Assembly (NCBI GenBank): GCA_030386875.1
Contig: CM059558.1
Location: 10,611,501 to 10,675,500, forward strand
Direction: 5' to 3'
DNA: 64,000 bases
From: Morinoia aosen
Lineage: Eukaryota > Arthropoda > Malacostraca > Amphipoda > Talitridae
Below the pieces are notes generated by a model that worked only from the letters and a program-made list of their open reading frames with translations, had not been told where the DNA came from and did no database searches. Numbering within the stretch: the first letter of the stretch is position 1; each line of letters opens with the position of its first letter. Below are positions 44,550 through 55,269 of this stretch, piece by piece. Position numbers and translations under genes: made by a program.

Positions 44550-45920
44550 AGACTCTTATTTGAAATTCAATGGGGCTAACTTCGAACCTTAAGCAACATC
44601 TGCTGCGCCTTACTCAACGTAAATTATTTCTATCCGCAGCTTAATTCAAACCAAATGAGTATAGTGATTGCAAAAATTTTGTGAAAGTTATAGTAATTAT
44701 TCTTCATATAGTGCAATACATTCTTTGCCACGTTCTTTGCAATTGCACCGAGAATTATGGTGTATATGAACTTATTTCACATTTAAATTCCTATAATTTA
44801 TGGCGCAAAAATGTTGAAACTGTGTTTGTGTTGTGTTCCATAAATGAATGTTTCGAGTATTACTTTGTCGTTCATTTCCTCTTACTTTGTCTTTGCTTCT
44901 CTCTGCTAGTTAAGAGTAGATCGCCTGGCCTCATACTTTACGTTCATTGAGCAGAGATTGTAACCAGGTAACCGTGTAAAGAAGATAAACTATAGTGAAA
45001 TCAAAATAAAATGTTGCACGTATCGTGATACATATGACTCCGTAAAGTCAGAGAATTGCATTTTATTATATCCGCATGTACCTGATTTAGTGTCATTTCT
45101 ACACATATAAACATGCAAACATTGAATATTTTCATGTAATACCAGCAATGGGCTTATTTGACATTTTAGGGTAATTTATGCATATTAGGGTAATCTTGTA
45201 CAAAGTTTTAGGGTAGGAACTTTCGCACTCGTGGAAGCCCTGTGAAGGAGCTTCAACACAGAACATTTACATAAGAAGAACTGCAAAACTACGGTGGACC
45301 CCAAGCCCGCTCTAGACAAACATACGCACGCACGCTAACCAATCAGCAGCCATGCAGCAATCACGACTGGCCGCTGACGTCATCACGGCCAAAGCTTCCA
45401 ATTGGCTGCGTATCCAGGCTTTACTGTGACGCTCGTTTTGGTTGTAAATAAACGTTTCTGGGCGCAGTAAGGATAGTGAAAGCCGAAATCGTAAATTGCG
45501 GGTACATTGACAACGCTTTTTATTATTTCATTCAATATACATAGACGTAATTGCGCATTCATGTACATATTTGCAATTCATATATAAAGGCTAAGGCGCA
45601 TTTAGATTAGACTAAGGTGCTGAATGTGATAAAACGTTGGTGCCGTATATTAAAAATTTTCGGAAGTGGTTCATTGTCTTTTTAAACCATTCAATATCAG
45701 AATCTCATACTAGTCGAAACATTACGATAATGAAGAAATTAAGTTATTTGGGTGATAAAAAAACCTGCTAATAATATGTTGCGATGTCATTTATATTTAT
45801 TACACGTAAAGATTACCCAAATAGTTACAAAGGAGAAATGGGAAGAAGTTTACGTTAACGTAATGTTTTTTATGTTACGTTCATTGATGAATGATTCGTG
45901 CGTACGTTGCTTGATTGATT

Positions 45921-46297
45921 ATAGATTAGTTTTAGCCTCCCTTTACCACATACCACAACAAAGTGGTTCAAAATGAGGAAGGATGAAGGCACCATATAGT
46001 ATGGAGTTGAGGGAACGCTGAATCTATGTACAAGGTGAGTTCCGGCACAGGATCCCGTGCGCATGGAAAGTCAGTTAAGAAGGAAGGTTAAGAAACATGA
46101 CAAAAGTTGACGAAGAAAGTTAGAGGTATTGAAAAACAGGACAGTAGTAGACCGAAAAAAGATGGTCCTACACAAAACTACGAACATTTTATTTCAACAG
46201 AAAGAAGGCTTACCTAACTATCAGCACAGTACCTCATATTTTTCCCTTGGGAGCGCTAATTCCCATAGATATAATAGTTGTATCCACCTGAGGGGCA
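45921..46297 (-). repeat. Dispersed SINE-like repeat, copy 2
   Basis: Minus-strand copy of the family at 23712-24045. It reads CCCCTCAGGTGGATACAACT, then ATCTATGGGAATTAGCGCT, CAACTTTTGTCATGTTTCTT and CTCCATACTATATGGTGCCT. It lies inside the P-like element, so it entered after that element or travelled with it. Confidence 0.8.
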
Positions 46298-47170
46298 CGA
46301 ACGTTGTTTCGTAACAATAATGGAGAATATTGAGGAAGGAGAGTCCACAAGACCGCCACGCAAACACTTTGGATTAGGGTTTACAAGCATCCAATCTTTG
46401 GACGAGGCTCAACACACAGCATTAACTAGTATCAGAAGTGAACTACAGTACTGAGGTGGCTAGGTGAGCTAATAACTGACGCCTAAGCGGAGCCGTCGGC
46501 ATGGCTTTTCATTACATTTTCCAGTTACAACATATCAGTAGTGAGCGTACACGCTAAATAATAGCGGGGTGAAAATGCTTATGTATACAAAGCAATGAAC
46601 TACGCATGAAGATTTTGTGCAATTAAAACTTTCAGTATGTACACAAGCGTGTGTAAGAAACAAGAATATAGATATGAGACATTAAATCCAATCTCTGCGT
46701 CTGTTGAATGCTTGCACTGTCACGGTTGACACTGCAGTGCAAGAAGAGCAACCATTTGGATAAATTACGAGCTAGTAACAGTACATGAGCTTCCTACCAT
46801 GATGCACTTCAGAAATATTGTAGCGATATAAGCTTATGAACAAAATTAATGCATTAACAATAAAATACACTTAGGTCAATCAAAAAATATAAACCAAACT
46901 TGCTACCAGATGATAATATTACTCATGGAGAATTTTCTTGAGTTTTTCAGTACAACTTTTGGAGGACATAAGTCTGGTCATGTGTCTTGTGCATTGAAGC
47001 GTTCTACACACGGCAAAAAATAGTGGCAACTTGTCGGTGACATGAACACAGCAGAAATTACAGTGATGCTGACACAATTCTAAGAACTTAAGACTAGTTT
47101 ATGAAATCCTGATACGTGCCGATAATTGAGAAAGCAATACAAAAATACTCTCTCGTACAAAATAATCAGG

Positions 47171-47749
47171 TCAATAAATAGTCTCAAATCCAGCTATGGC
47201 ATCGTTCTCTCGGTTGTACAATAATACTTTCCGGGGCGACATCTCATCCACTAAAATGAAAAAAAGTTTATCTCTAGCACTGACGGGTTTTACCTTCATT
47301 TTCAACATGGACACACTTTTAGCACTTGTACCAAGACGTACTTCGAATTTTTTCATCATTGCACGCACAGTCGAAAGTGAGGGTAATGGTATCAAGTTCC
47401 TCATCAGTTGATAGTGGGTCTTTGATGAGCTTACAAGAATGTTCACAGCGAGCCACTTGTGATACATGGTGTATGATCTCTTGCCCCTTAATTAGAGCTT
47501 GACAAATGCACTGAGATAAGGACCAAGTCTGCCACTTACACTTCTCAGGAAATTATTTGTGTTCAACCGCTTGTACAGTACCTTTGATTTTCTCCTGAGC
47601 CTTTTCCTAAGTTTTCTCTCGGGAGCTGGTCTGCTGTTTTCAAGGACAATTGTCGTTCCAGAAGGAGAAGCGAACAACTGTCGCTTACAAGGTACCACTG
47701 GAGGACCTGTGTCTTCCAACAAAGAACTGCTGCTTTTGCCACACGAATT
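47171..47749 (-). pseudogene. P-like transposase exon 4 (helical and start of catalytic part)
   Basis: Opens after TTTATTTCAG in phase 0 and reads NSCGKSSSSLLEDTGPP, then a basic helical stretch with RKLRKRLRRKSKVLYKRLN. After one in-frame TAA at 47492-47494 the same frame goes on with LRGKRSYTMYHKWLAVNIL, HYQLMRNLIPLPSLSTVRAM and LFFILVDEMSPRKVLLYN. The pattern RGKRxY-LPLPSxxTxR then D-E-M-S with a Tyr-Asn block is the P-element/THAP9 transposase, and VDEMS carries the first catalytic Asp of its RNase-H fold. The frame stops after AGFETIY; the GTP-binding insert and remaining acidic residues are not found. Confidence 0.8.
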
Positions 47750-48534
47750 CTGAAATAAATTGACGAAAATTAGATTGTATGTTATATTTACTTCCCCAAC
47801 TTGAAGAAAGTATTAATTGTACACATAAATCAAACTTTAAAGTGATTGAAAGTTTAGGTTTTGAACACAACACATTTAATTAAAAAATATGCCACATTTA
47901 ATCTACATGGATTGGAATCACAGCTCTGGTCAGTATTCTTTCCCAAGATTTCTAGCATTAAATTACGAATGAGTTCAAACATACCGAACGGTATAAAGTG
48001 AGTACCAATGAGAGACAGGCTAGCCCTGTTCAGCACCCAAGAAAGTCAGCGAGTACCGCGAGCCCACCCTTCTAATGAATCAAGCAATATAATTGGATGC
48101 ATCGTGCAAAGAAGCAATACCTAAATGTTTGCATTAATTCAATTACAAGGACACAAGAAATAAAGTATAGTTCAGAAATATGCTACGAGAATCACATTTT
48201 AATTTTATTTTTTACCCAAAGATAATTATATAATTTAATGATAGATGTATTAAATCGAGAAGTTGAATGATCAGAGAGGTAAATGAGTGAAAGTGAATAT
48301 GGTTTTGACACTGATGGAAATGGCAGCAGGTAGTTCTCACAATAATTCTACAAATGCTGCTGTGTCTTAGAATAATGCGTATGTGATAACTTTTCAGCAA
48401 TCTTTTGAGCTTTTGCAGCTAGCACTCATCGAACGCTGTCCAATTCTGGCTTGTAACTTGAAAAATCTATCTCGCTAGAATTCAAAGACACTTCAAAGAA
48501 GTACGAATTCAGGGGTTATTTCAACACGACTAAC

Positions 48535-48968
48535 CTGTGTCGATTCCCACCACGAAGAAGAGCAGCATTGTTTGCTGGAAGCACTGGTGGCAGGCCTTGA
48601 GGTGCCAAGAGTGGCAAACCTTGAGGTACCAAGGGTGGCAGGCCTTGAGGTGCCAGGAGTGGCAGGCCTTGAGGTGCCAGGAGTGGCAGGCCTTGAGGCG
48701 CCAGTAGTGGCAGGCCTTGAGGTGCCAGGAGTGGCAGGCCTTGAGGTGCCAGTAGTGGCAGGCCTTGAGGTGCCAGTAGTGGCAGGCCTTGAGGCGCCAG
48801 GAGAGGCAGGCCTTGAGGTGCCAGGAGTGGCAGGCCTCGAGGTACCAGGAGTGGCAGGCCTTGAGGTGCCAGGAGTGGAAGGCCTTGAGGTGCCAAGAGT
48901 GGCAGGCCTTGAGGTGCCAGGAGTGGCAGGTCTCGTAGCACCAAGGGCAGGAGGTACAGTACCAGCAG
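48535..48968 (-). CDS. P-like transposase exon 3, repeat-coded linker
   Basis: Bounded by TTATTTCTCCATCAG and CACAG|GTTAGT. In the frame that joins the flanking exons (enters with two bases, leaves in phase 0) it reads AGTVPPALGATRPATPGTSR and then about fourteen copies of an eight-residue RPATPGTS-type unit, ending QCCSSSWWESTQ. The two other minus frames and one plus frame are also open, because a 24-bp unit lacks stops, so openness alone proves little; splice phases favour the Pro-Thr-Ser frame. It would form a flexible linker between the THAP finger and the transposase core. Confidence 0.6.
48590..48945. repeat. Minisatellite, 24-bp unit, about 14 copies
   Basis: On the plus strand the unit is GGCCTTGAGGTGCCAGGAGT followed by GGCA, with scattered substitutions (for example GCGCCAGTAGT). 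It makes up most of exon 3 of the P-like transposase. Uninterrupted 24-nt spacing keeps the reading frame whatever the copy number. Confidence 0.93.
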
Positions 48969-50086
48969 CTGATGGAGAAATAAGGGAATAAATTAGGAAC
49001 AGTGGTATTGCATCTCAAATGAAATTGAAGCACACTACAAAATGAGTGGGATTTTCAACAAATTTAATTCTTCCAGAAGCTTTAATTCATGTCATTCAAT
49101 TCTTACTAATTAGTAGAGAAGGCGGTTTAAGGCTCCACCCCATAACATAATTTCAAAGAGGAAGTGGAAGGAAGCATCTAGTATGCAAGGAAAACACTTA
49201 GGTACAAACAAAAAAGAATGCCGACCTCACCATCAGCTCAGGCCCTGACATTCTCTCTCATGGAATAATACTTCCAATGGTAACAAAAGTTTTATCCCAT
49301 TTAATTGGAAATCATCTAATGTAAGTGATCCTTTATAATGTAAAATAGGCAAAGCCAATTGGTAAATTAAAGATCTGCTGCACTGTCAGGGTACATAAGG
49401 AATGAACCACTGGGGTACAGAGGAGGCTCATCAAAAATTGGAAGAGCTCATCTAATTAAATAAATACAAAACCTATTTTTACCTAACCTAACCTGTCAAC
49501 ACAAACACTGCACTAGGTATTTCTCATTCATGAAGCGCCTGAGTTATCACAGGATTGTAATTGAGATTATATTAATTATCTTCGGTGTTCGTAACAACAT
49601 TTTTGAACATTTCAATTATTTTTCTTAATTCAACACTAAATGTACATGGAAAAAGATTGCTAGTAACATTTTGACCCCTGTATTATATATTAAACAATTT
49701 CCAATTCAATGCTGAAGTTTGTTTCCCTACAAAAAACTTTCTTTGCTATGTTTCATTGAGTGTAATAATGAATTGTGTAGCACTCATTTCCTGGATAAAT
49801 GCTACACACTGTAAAACATGTGTGAATACCAGTCTCAAAAGTAATTGGAAATGTACTACCCTTTCTTTGTGTACACTAAGGCTTCATAAGTGACAGCCAT
49901 GCACTCTCTAAATAAGTGTAAATTAAGCTTGTTGGCTTCACTTTTTACATGGGATGAATATTTTTTTCAAGTGGCCTTGACTTTTTCAAAAATTTCAATG
50001 CATTGAACTCAATGTTAACATTCTTTTCTTTCATTTCAATATTCCTCAATTGGATTGGGGAATCATCATTTAAAATGTAAACTTAC

Positions 50087-50203
50087 TTTTGTTAGGAGTG
50101 GCAGGCGTTGCAGCACCAGGCATTGTAGCAAGAAGTATGGCAGGTCTTGCACCAGGAGTGCCAAGGCTTGTAGCACCAAGAGCAGGAGGTTCAGTGCCAG
50201 CAG
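50087..50203 (-). CDS. P-like transposase exon 2, linker
   Basis: A 117-nt exon bounded by CTTATTTCTCCTTCAG and AAAA|GTAAGT. It reads AGTEPPALGATSLGTPGARP then LLATMPGAATPATPNK in the frame that joins its neighbours. Its first 40 or so bases, and the intron in front of them, closely resemble the start of exon 3, so one exon arose by duplication of the other; the exon 3 copy then expanded by tandem repetition. Confidence 0.6.
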
Positions 50204-51821
50204 CTGAAGGAGAAATAAGGGAATAAATTTAGAGCAGTGATATGGCATCTTGCATGAAATTGAAGCACACTACACAATGAAAGATATTTCCAACAACCTT
50301 AATTTCTTCTGAACTTCTGTGTCATGGCATCGCCAATTAATACTTTAGGAGAAAATAAGTCATTTTAAGGCTCCACCACCATAACATAGTTTCACAGAGA
50401 AAGTAAAAGGGGATGAGTAATATACTCATAGAGCTAAGTACCATTCAATATTAATCCCCACAAACCAAAGTCATTAAGGGGTATGTTGGCTTCTGGAGTA
50501 GCCATACCATTTTCAAAACACAGCCTTAGAGATTCAATATATAGGTTCTTATCTTCCCTTCAGTGTAAAATTAATCATATGAATTTAAACCTTTTATTCA
50601 AGTACATCAATCCACTACCCAGCTTCTAGCCCCTGTATCTTGTAAACTGTTGTACTGATCCTTATGAAATTTCAATATATTATTTTTAGTATTATTAGTA
50701 TGTAAATTCCCCAATCTCAATGTGAATGCTTTTGATCTCAATAAGTTTTTTTCCTTTTACCTATATTTTTATTCATTCAATTTTAGTAAAATTTTTATTT
50801 GAATTTGAAGTTCATGATAATTGAGATTCCATGTAGCCTACTCTGAACATTTTTTTTAAGAAAGATCCATTGATCATGTTTCTGGACCTTGAATTAACCA
50901 AGAGGAACCCTACATAAACTATGTAAACTTTGTAAGGTCATCTTTGGTGACCAACTCTACAAGGCCACCTTTATGAATAACACAGTCTGATCACTGTTCA
51001 TAGTATTGAAAGTCACCTTTGAAAGTGACTAGATGTAGGATTGAAAGCTGACTTATTCTTCACACCTAATCATTTATTTTAAAGCTGTGTAAAGTAAGAG
51101 TAGGTATGCTACTATTTTCCTACTCAAGTAAAGAAGCCTGCATGGTGATTCTTTTCATTATAATAAAGGCAATGAGTGGTGCGAAAATAACTGTAAATTT
51201 TAAAAAGCTAACAAAATTATTTGAAATGGATCATTCATGCTCATTGAGTGCAATCAAGATATCACAATAATTACTTCACACAATAGCCATATATAAACTA
51301 TTTTAGAGTATCTTATAAGTTGCAAGCAAATTGAAAGAACTTAGATAAAAAACCTAGGATGATTCAAAGTGTTTAACGATCACTTATTAAAATACCTACT
51401 AATGAGAGATTTTGATTGTGTTAAATTTTAATACAATACAAGCAGTTACTGCCTTACTAGCAATACAAAATTATAGCCAATTATAGACAATTTAAATCAG
51501 CATCTATTTATCTGTTGAAACATTACTTTAAGAATAGCATTTGCAACTAAATCTTGCATGAAAAGTATAGCATTCATATTTCTAAATGTCAATTAAATTT
51601 TGGGGTTCTCTACTGCATTATTTATTTATTTCAGCTAAAAGCTACCAACAGTATTTCTTAATATATTTTTGATAAAAATTTGAAGCCCATAAAATTTCTA
51701 CTCTTGATTAACACAGTTATTATACATCAAGGGTATGAGGGTAATCATAATTAGGCCTAGTGAAACTTTGATTTACTGGGTTAACTTGGAATAAACGAAA
51801 CAACAAAAAGTTTTACATTAC

Positions 51822-52110
51822 CTTGGTCTTGCACAGCTTTTTCTGGAACTGCTAAAGATATCAATAACTTTTTGGCATTTCTGAATGGGGACAAAATGAA
51901 GTTATAGTCTGAACGAGAGAATTGCTGGCACACACATAAGCCCTCTCCGGCCTTTTGGATCTCTTATCCATCTTCAACGTTACAGAACCACATGCTGCCA
52001 TCCACTCGTCGTAATTTCCTTTTGGAAATAGGAAAAACGACAAATCAGGACATTGACGGTTATCATTTCCACAATTTTCCATCAAACACTTTTTAAAGCG
52101 TAACGTACGG
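51822..52110 (-). pseudogene. P-like transposase exon 1 (THAP zinc finger)
   Basis: Reads KKCLMENCGNDNRQC, LSFFLFPKGNYDEWMAACG then PERAYVC. This is a THAP DNA-binding finger: Cys-x4-Cys, the FPK and W of the core, and a final Cys. The last ligand should be His two residues after that Cys; here it is Asn (VCASN), so zinc binding is probably lost. The likely start ATG (MAPYV) is out of frame with the rest because of a one-base insertion, judging from the deleted copy at 9060-9795, which reads MAPYVRLKKCLMENC in one frame. The exon ends CAAG|GTAATG. Confidence 0.75.
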
Positions 52111-52505
52111 GGCCATTTCTGCAGCAATCTTCGTCACACCTCTGTCACAGCTGCTTTCAGATTCAAACAGTCTCCTGCCGATTTTTCGTGACGTCACAAT
52201 TTCTTGGCTCCTCATTGGCCAATTGGCACCTACGTCATCGCGGCCCGGAGCTCAAACTCGCTCAGTGATAAGTTGCGGATCTTCTAGTATATGGTCTGTG
52301 GCTTCAACGATGTGTGGGCGTCAGTCTGCACGTCACCAGCTCATCAAGACGTCATGATGGTGGTTTGGCCTTGGAAATATTCTACTCTGGGTTAGGACAA
52401 CCTCGTCAACGGACGAAAATCTCTTTCGAGGATCTTGGTACTTAGTAGTTAATAAAAGATTCATGTAAGCTCATACAGTTATTTTTGTTAATTAACTAAT
52501 ATCTT

Positions 52506-52835
52506 TCCCCTCAAGGGGATACAACTATTGTATCTATGAGATTTAATACTCCGATGGGGAAAATGAGTGAGGGCCCGATGGCCTTTTTTTTTATTGGAAT
52601 AGAATGTTTTTGTTATGTTAAAGACCTCCAGTTTTAGGTTCACTTTTGTTCTGTTTTTTGCACCTAATACTGTCTTCTTGAACTTTTATCTTGTGTCATG
52701 AATTTCTTTCTCAACTTAACGTTTCCATGCCCCTTCTGCATAGATTTTGCGTTCCCTTATCTCCGTACTATATGGTGCCTCCCTCCTTCCTCTCTCCGAA
52801 ACGCTCTTTTTAGCACTTGGGAAGGCTTAACTAAC
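52506..52835 (+). repeat. Dispersed SINE-like repeat, copy 3
   Basis: Near full-length copy of the family at 23712-24045: CCCCTCAAGGGGATACAACT, GAGGGCCCGATGGCC, CTTTTATCTTGTGTCATGAA and CCTCCCTCCTTCCTCTC in order. It begins about 200 bp beyond the P-like element. Confidence 0.82.
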
Positions 52836-52880
52836 ATGTTATCTAACCAATTTCTTATATAGCATTCCGTAATAATAATA

Positions 52881-52988
52881 CCTCTCCAGGGGATACGACT
52901 ATTGTATCTATGGGAATTAGGTCCCCCATAGGGAAAATGTGAGGGTCTGAACTGTGAGCTAGGTAGGCCTTCTGTTTGTTAAACTTGT
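52881..52988 (+). repeat. Dispersed SINE-like repeat, copy 4, partial
   Basis: Only the first 110 bp of the family: AGGGGATACGACTATTGTAT, GGGAATTAGG, GAGGGTCTGAACTGTGAGCT. It stops shortly before LINE B begins, so LINE B may have inserted into it, or the family's 5' part may serve as a LINE leader. Confidence 0.7.
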
Positions 52989-53099
52989 AAGGCCATGTGT
53001 TCTTGCTGCTTCTGCCGTTGAGTTCCGTTTGCGGCGGGTGAAGCAGCCGCCTTACTTATACTTCTCCTGCAGAAGGTATCGGTGATACACAGAGGAGTC

Positions 53100-53843
53100 G
53101 GAACTTTTTATCACATAAATTTACATTGAAGAATGGTAAGGAGAGCAAAGAGAGAGGCGGATGAGGAGTGGGGGAGGGAGTTGGGAGGGGACTTTATGGA
53201 GACAAGGATGGTTTTCTGGAAGGAAGTGAAGAGAATTAGGAAAGGACAGGTGGAAAATGAGGCAAGAGTGAAGGATGCAAATGGTAGGGTGCTAGTGGAG
53301 GGTGGTGATGTGAGGAGGAGATGGGCGGAATTTTTGAGGAACTGCTGAATGTGAAGGCTGATATGGTTGCGAGTGTGGTAGCTATTGGAAGTGATGTTAG
53401 AATGCCTGTGTTTGGTGAAGTGAATAGTGGTCGAATAAGGAGTGTGGAAGTGAAAGGTGTGTTGGATGTGATGAAAAATGGGAAAGCTCCAGGTATGGAT
53501 GGCTGCAGGGTTGAATGTCTAAAGAAAGGAGGAAATGTGGTGGTAGAATGATTGGTAGGTTTATTTAATGTGTGTTTCGAGGCTAGTAAAGTGCCGGAGG
53601 ATTGGAGTAGCGCGTGTGTAGTTCCGTTGTACAAGGGGAAAGGTGATAGGTATGAGTGCAGTTATTCTAGGGGTATAAGTCTACTGAGTGTCGTTGGGAA
53701 GCTGGATGGAAGAGTTTTAATTGGAAGAGTGAGAGTGATGACGGATCATGTGCTTGTTGACGAACAATGTGGTTTTAGAAGTGGAAGAGGTTGTGTGAAT
53801 AAAATGTTTGCTGTGAGGCAGTTAAATGAGAAATACTTAGCAA
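53100..53843 (+). pseudogene. LINE B reverse transcriptase, first part
   Basis: Plus-strand non-LTR reverse transcriptase. In order: RAKREADEEWGRELGGDF, then VRRRWAEF and, one base out of frame, EELLNVKADM; VMKNGKAPGMDGCRVECLKK; then, after a TGA in place of a Trp codon, LVGLFNVCFEASKVPEDWSS, VVPLYKGKGDRYECS and RGISLLSVVGK, and DEQCGFRSGRGCVNKMFAVR. The KAPGMDG and RGISLLSVVGK blocks are the fingers and palm start of a LINE enzyme. I leave the clade open. The upstream endonuclease was not found. It is cut at 53843 by the LTR element and continues at 63545. Confidence 0.8.
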
Positions 53844-54025
53844 TGTACGAGTGTTGCCGTACATGTCTGTATCTGGATGGTGTATTCTTGACACCTCACC
53901 CTATAAAAGCCATGCGCGTTTAGGTTGCGGGGCTCTTCCGATTCGCTAGCCTTCCTTTGCCAGTGACATCTGATTTACTAATAAACTTACCACCAAGCCA
54001 CCCCTACTATCATTAACCACCGTAA
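53844..54025 (+). repeat. 5' LTR of the Gypsy element (right edge approximate)
   Basis: Starts TGTACGAGTGTTGCC, has CTATAAAAGCC at about 53910 and AATAAA about 70 bases further. It is taken to end near 54025, before TTGGTGGCCATATGTGG, a possible primer-binding site. The right edge is a judgement, because only the first 42 bp recur at the 3' side. Confidence 0.6.
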
Positions 54026-55269
54026 ATTGGTGGCCATATGTGGTGAACTCTACTCACGTGCTCGTGTGTAATTATTTAGCAATATTATAAGTGTTCCGGT
54101 GTGAACAGAACAGTTTCAATGACAACCAGCAACCAACTCTGGCAACCACGACCCTCGATTTTCGTGTTCGGATTTGTAATACCGGCAGAAGACTTGGTTG
54201 AGTTTTATACCCAATTCACAGTTTATTTGAATATTGGATCTCCATTTCGCACCAGAATCCTTGTGTATGAATCTGGAGAAAATACTGAAATCGTGTTCGA
54301 GTGCACTATAAGTGCATTCCCAGCGACAAGTGATCAGTAAGAACAATTTGTTTTAAATAATAACTTCAAGGTGCATACAATACTAAGTACAATAACTGTC
54401 GGTGACATTAAAGGAACAGCAGCAGTGTTTTCGTAGTGACAAACAGTAATTCACTATTTGAAGCCATCGTAATTAACAACTACGTCCTTCAGCATCGTTC
54501 CCCCATCGTTTTATTCTGCACTTCAACAACAAGCACCAGCGGCATCATATCCCAGCAGCGGTCCGCAAGCGACGTGCGCAACAGACTACATTCTGGTCGC
54601 AGTTAAGTTTTATTGGAAATTTTTTTCTCTCAATCTCAGTGCGCATGTACTCGCACAAGCCTCTTTGCTCTGTCGCTAGGCAGGCTGTTTTTTGTATGCA
54701 CTTAATGCTCTGAGACCTTGTCTCTGCAAATGCCGACTGGGCAGCTAACGCGCTGGCTCTGCAAGTGGTTTCAGTTTAATATTGATCGTTGTGAGAGACG
54801 CAGTGCGTCAATAGCGTTAATAAAACCTGTGGATTAGCAGATTAATCGCCTGATTATCTTCAATAACTAGAGAATAAATGTAATATTTTACTGTTTCTGA
54901 GTAGCAGGTTTAATAGAAGCCGTGAGGCAGTAATTTTGGGTTTATTCAGTGCTAAAAATTCGAAGGAAGTCTCGTTTTTGTGATTTAACGTAAAAGTTCT
55001 GCATAAAAGTACTAGAGTGTTACCTTGATTGTTACCGAGCTCGCCTAGAGAGTCAAGAATTTCTCTGGAGTTTGTGTTCTTGTAGTTTTAATTTTTGGAG
55101 AGCAGTGAGGCTATTATTGCTATTATTGAGTTATTATTGCGTGTACTATTATTTAATTTTTGTGTATATTGATTGAAATTAGGTGTGTTTTTTCTTTTTG
55201 GTATGCGGAATGCGATATTATTTTTAGCATATCTTTGATTGTGATTAGCAAAATTCCTTGAAAATAGTT

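Larger units (their letters stand above)
36965..45242 (+). mobile_element. hAT transposon, interrupted by a Bel/Pao element
   Basis: Short terminal inverted repeats (CAnnGCTTCCAC) and an 8-bp duplication set the ends. Both subterminal regions hold several copies of a TTAGGGTA-type motif in either orientation (36982-37060 and 45165-45215), the usual binding sites for hAT transposases. Without the inserted Bel/Pao element (38710-44549 plus its 5-bp duplication) the hAT is about 2.4 kb. A decayed transposase fragment lies at 37719-38530. The right part (44555-45242) holds no recognised coding sequence, so the 3' half of the transposase, including the dimerisation domain, is missing. Confidence 0.85.
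36957..45250. repeat. 8-bp target-site duplication TGAAGGAG of the hAT element
   Basis: TGAAGGAG lies at 36957-36964 and 45243-45250, exactly outside tips that read CATTGCTTCCAC (left) and, inverted, CAGGGCTTCCAC (right). The 8-bp size and CA-GCTTCCAC tips fit the hAT superfamily. Confidence 0.88.
45258..52300 (-). mobile_element. P-like transposon, 7.0 kb, decayed
   Basis: The ends are set by an 8-bp duplication and imperfect 30-bp inverted repeats. On the minus strand it carries a P/THAP9-type transposase gene in at least four exons: 52110-51822, 50203-50087, 48968-48535 and 47749-47171. The terminal 540 bp (45258-45783) match the right part of the deleted copy at 9060-9795. A SINE-like repeat (45921-46297, inverted) has inserted near the 3' end. 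An in-frame stop, and the lack of the second half of the transposase, show it is no longer autonomous. It inserted one base from the edge of the hAT element. Confidence 0.87.
45250..52308. repeat. 8-bp target-site duplication GCTTCAAC of the P-like element
   Basis: GCTTCAAC lies at 45250-45257 and 52301-52308. The sequences just inside are ACAGAACATTTACATAAGAA (left) and, inverted from the right, CACAGACCATATACTAGAAG, an imperfect terminal inverted repeat of about 30 bp. An 8-bp duplication and roughly 31-bp inverted repeats are the P-element rule. The first base is shared with the hAT's duplication. Confidence 0.88.

Noticed and set aside
48530-49033. Three long overlapping frames over the 24-bp minisatellite, with LLAPQGLP, WHLKACHS and plus-strand EVPGVAGL repeats
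   Set aside because: All result from one stop-free repeat unit. Only the minus-strand Pro-Thr-Ser frame joins its neighbours with matching splice phase, so the others were dropped.
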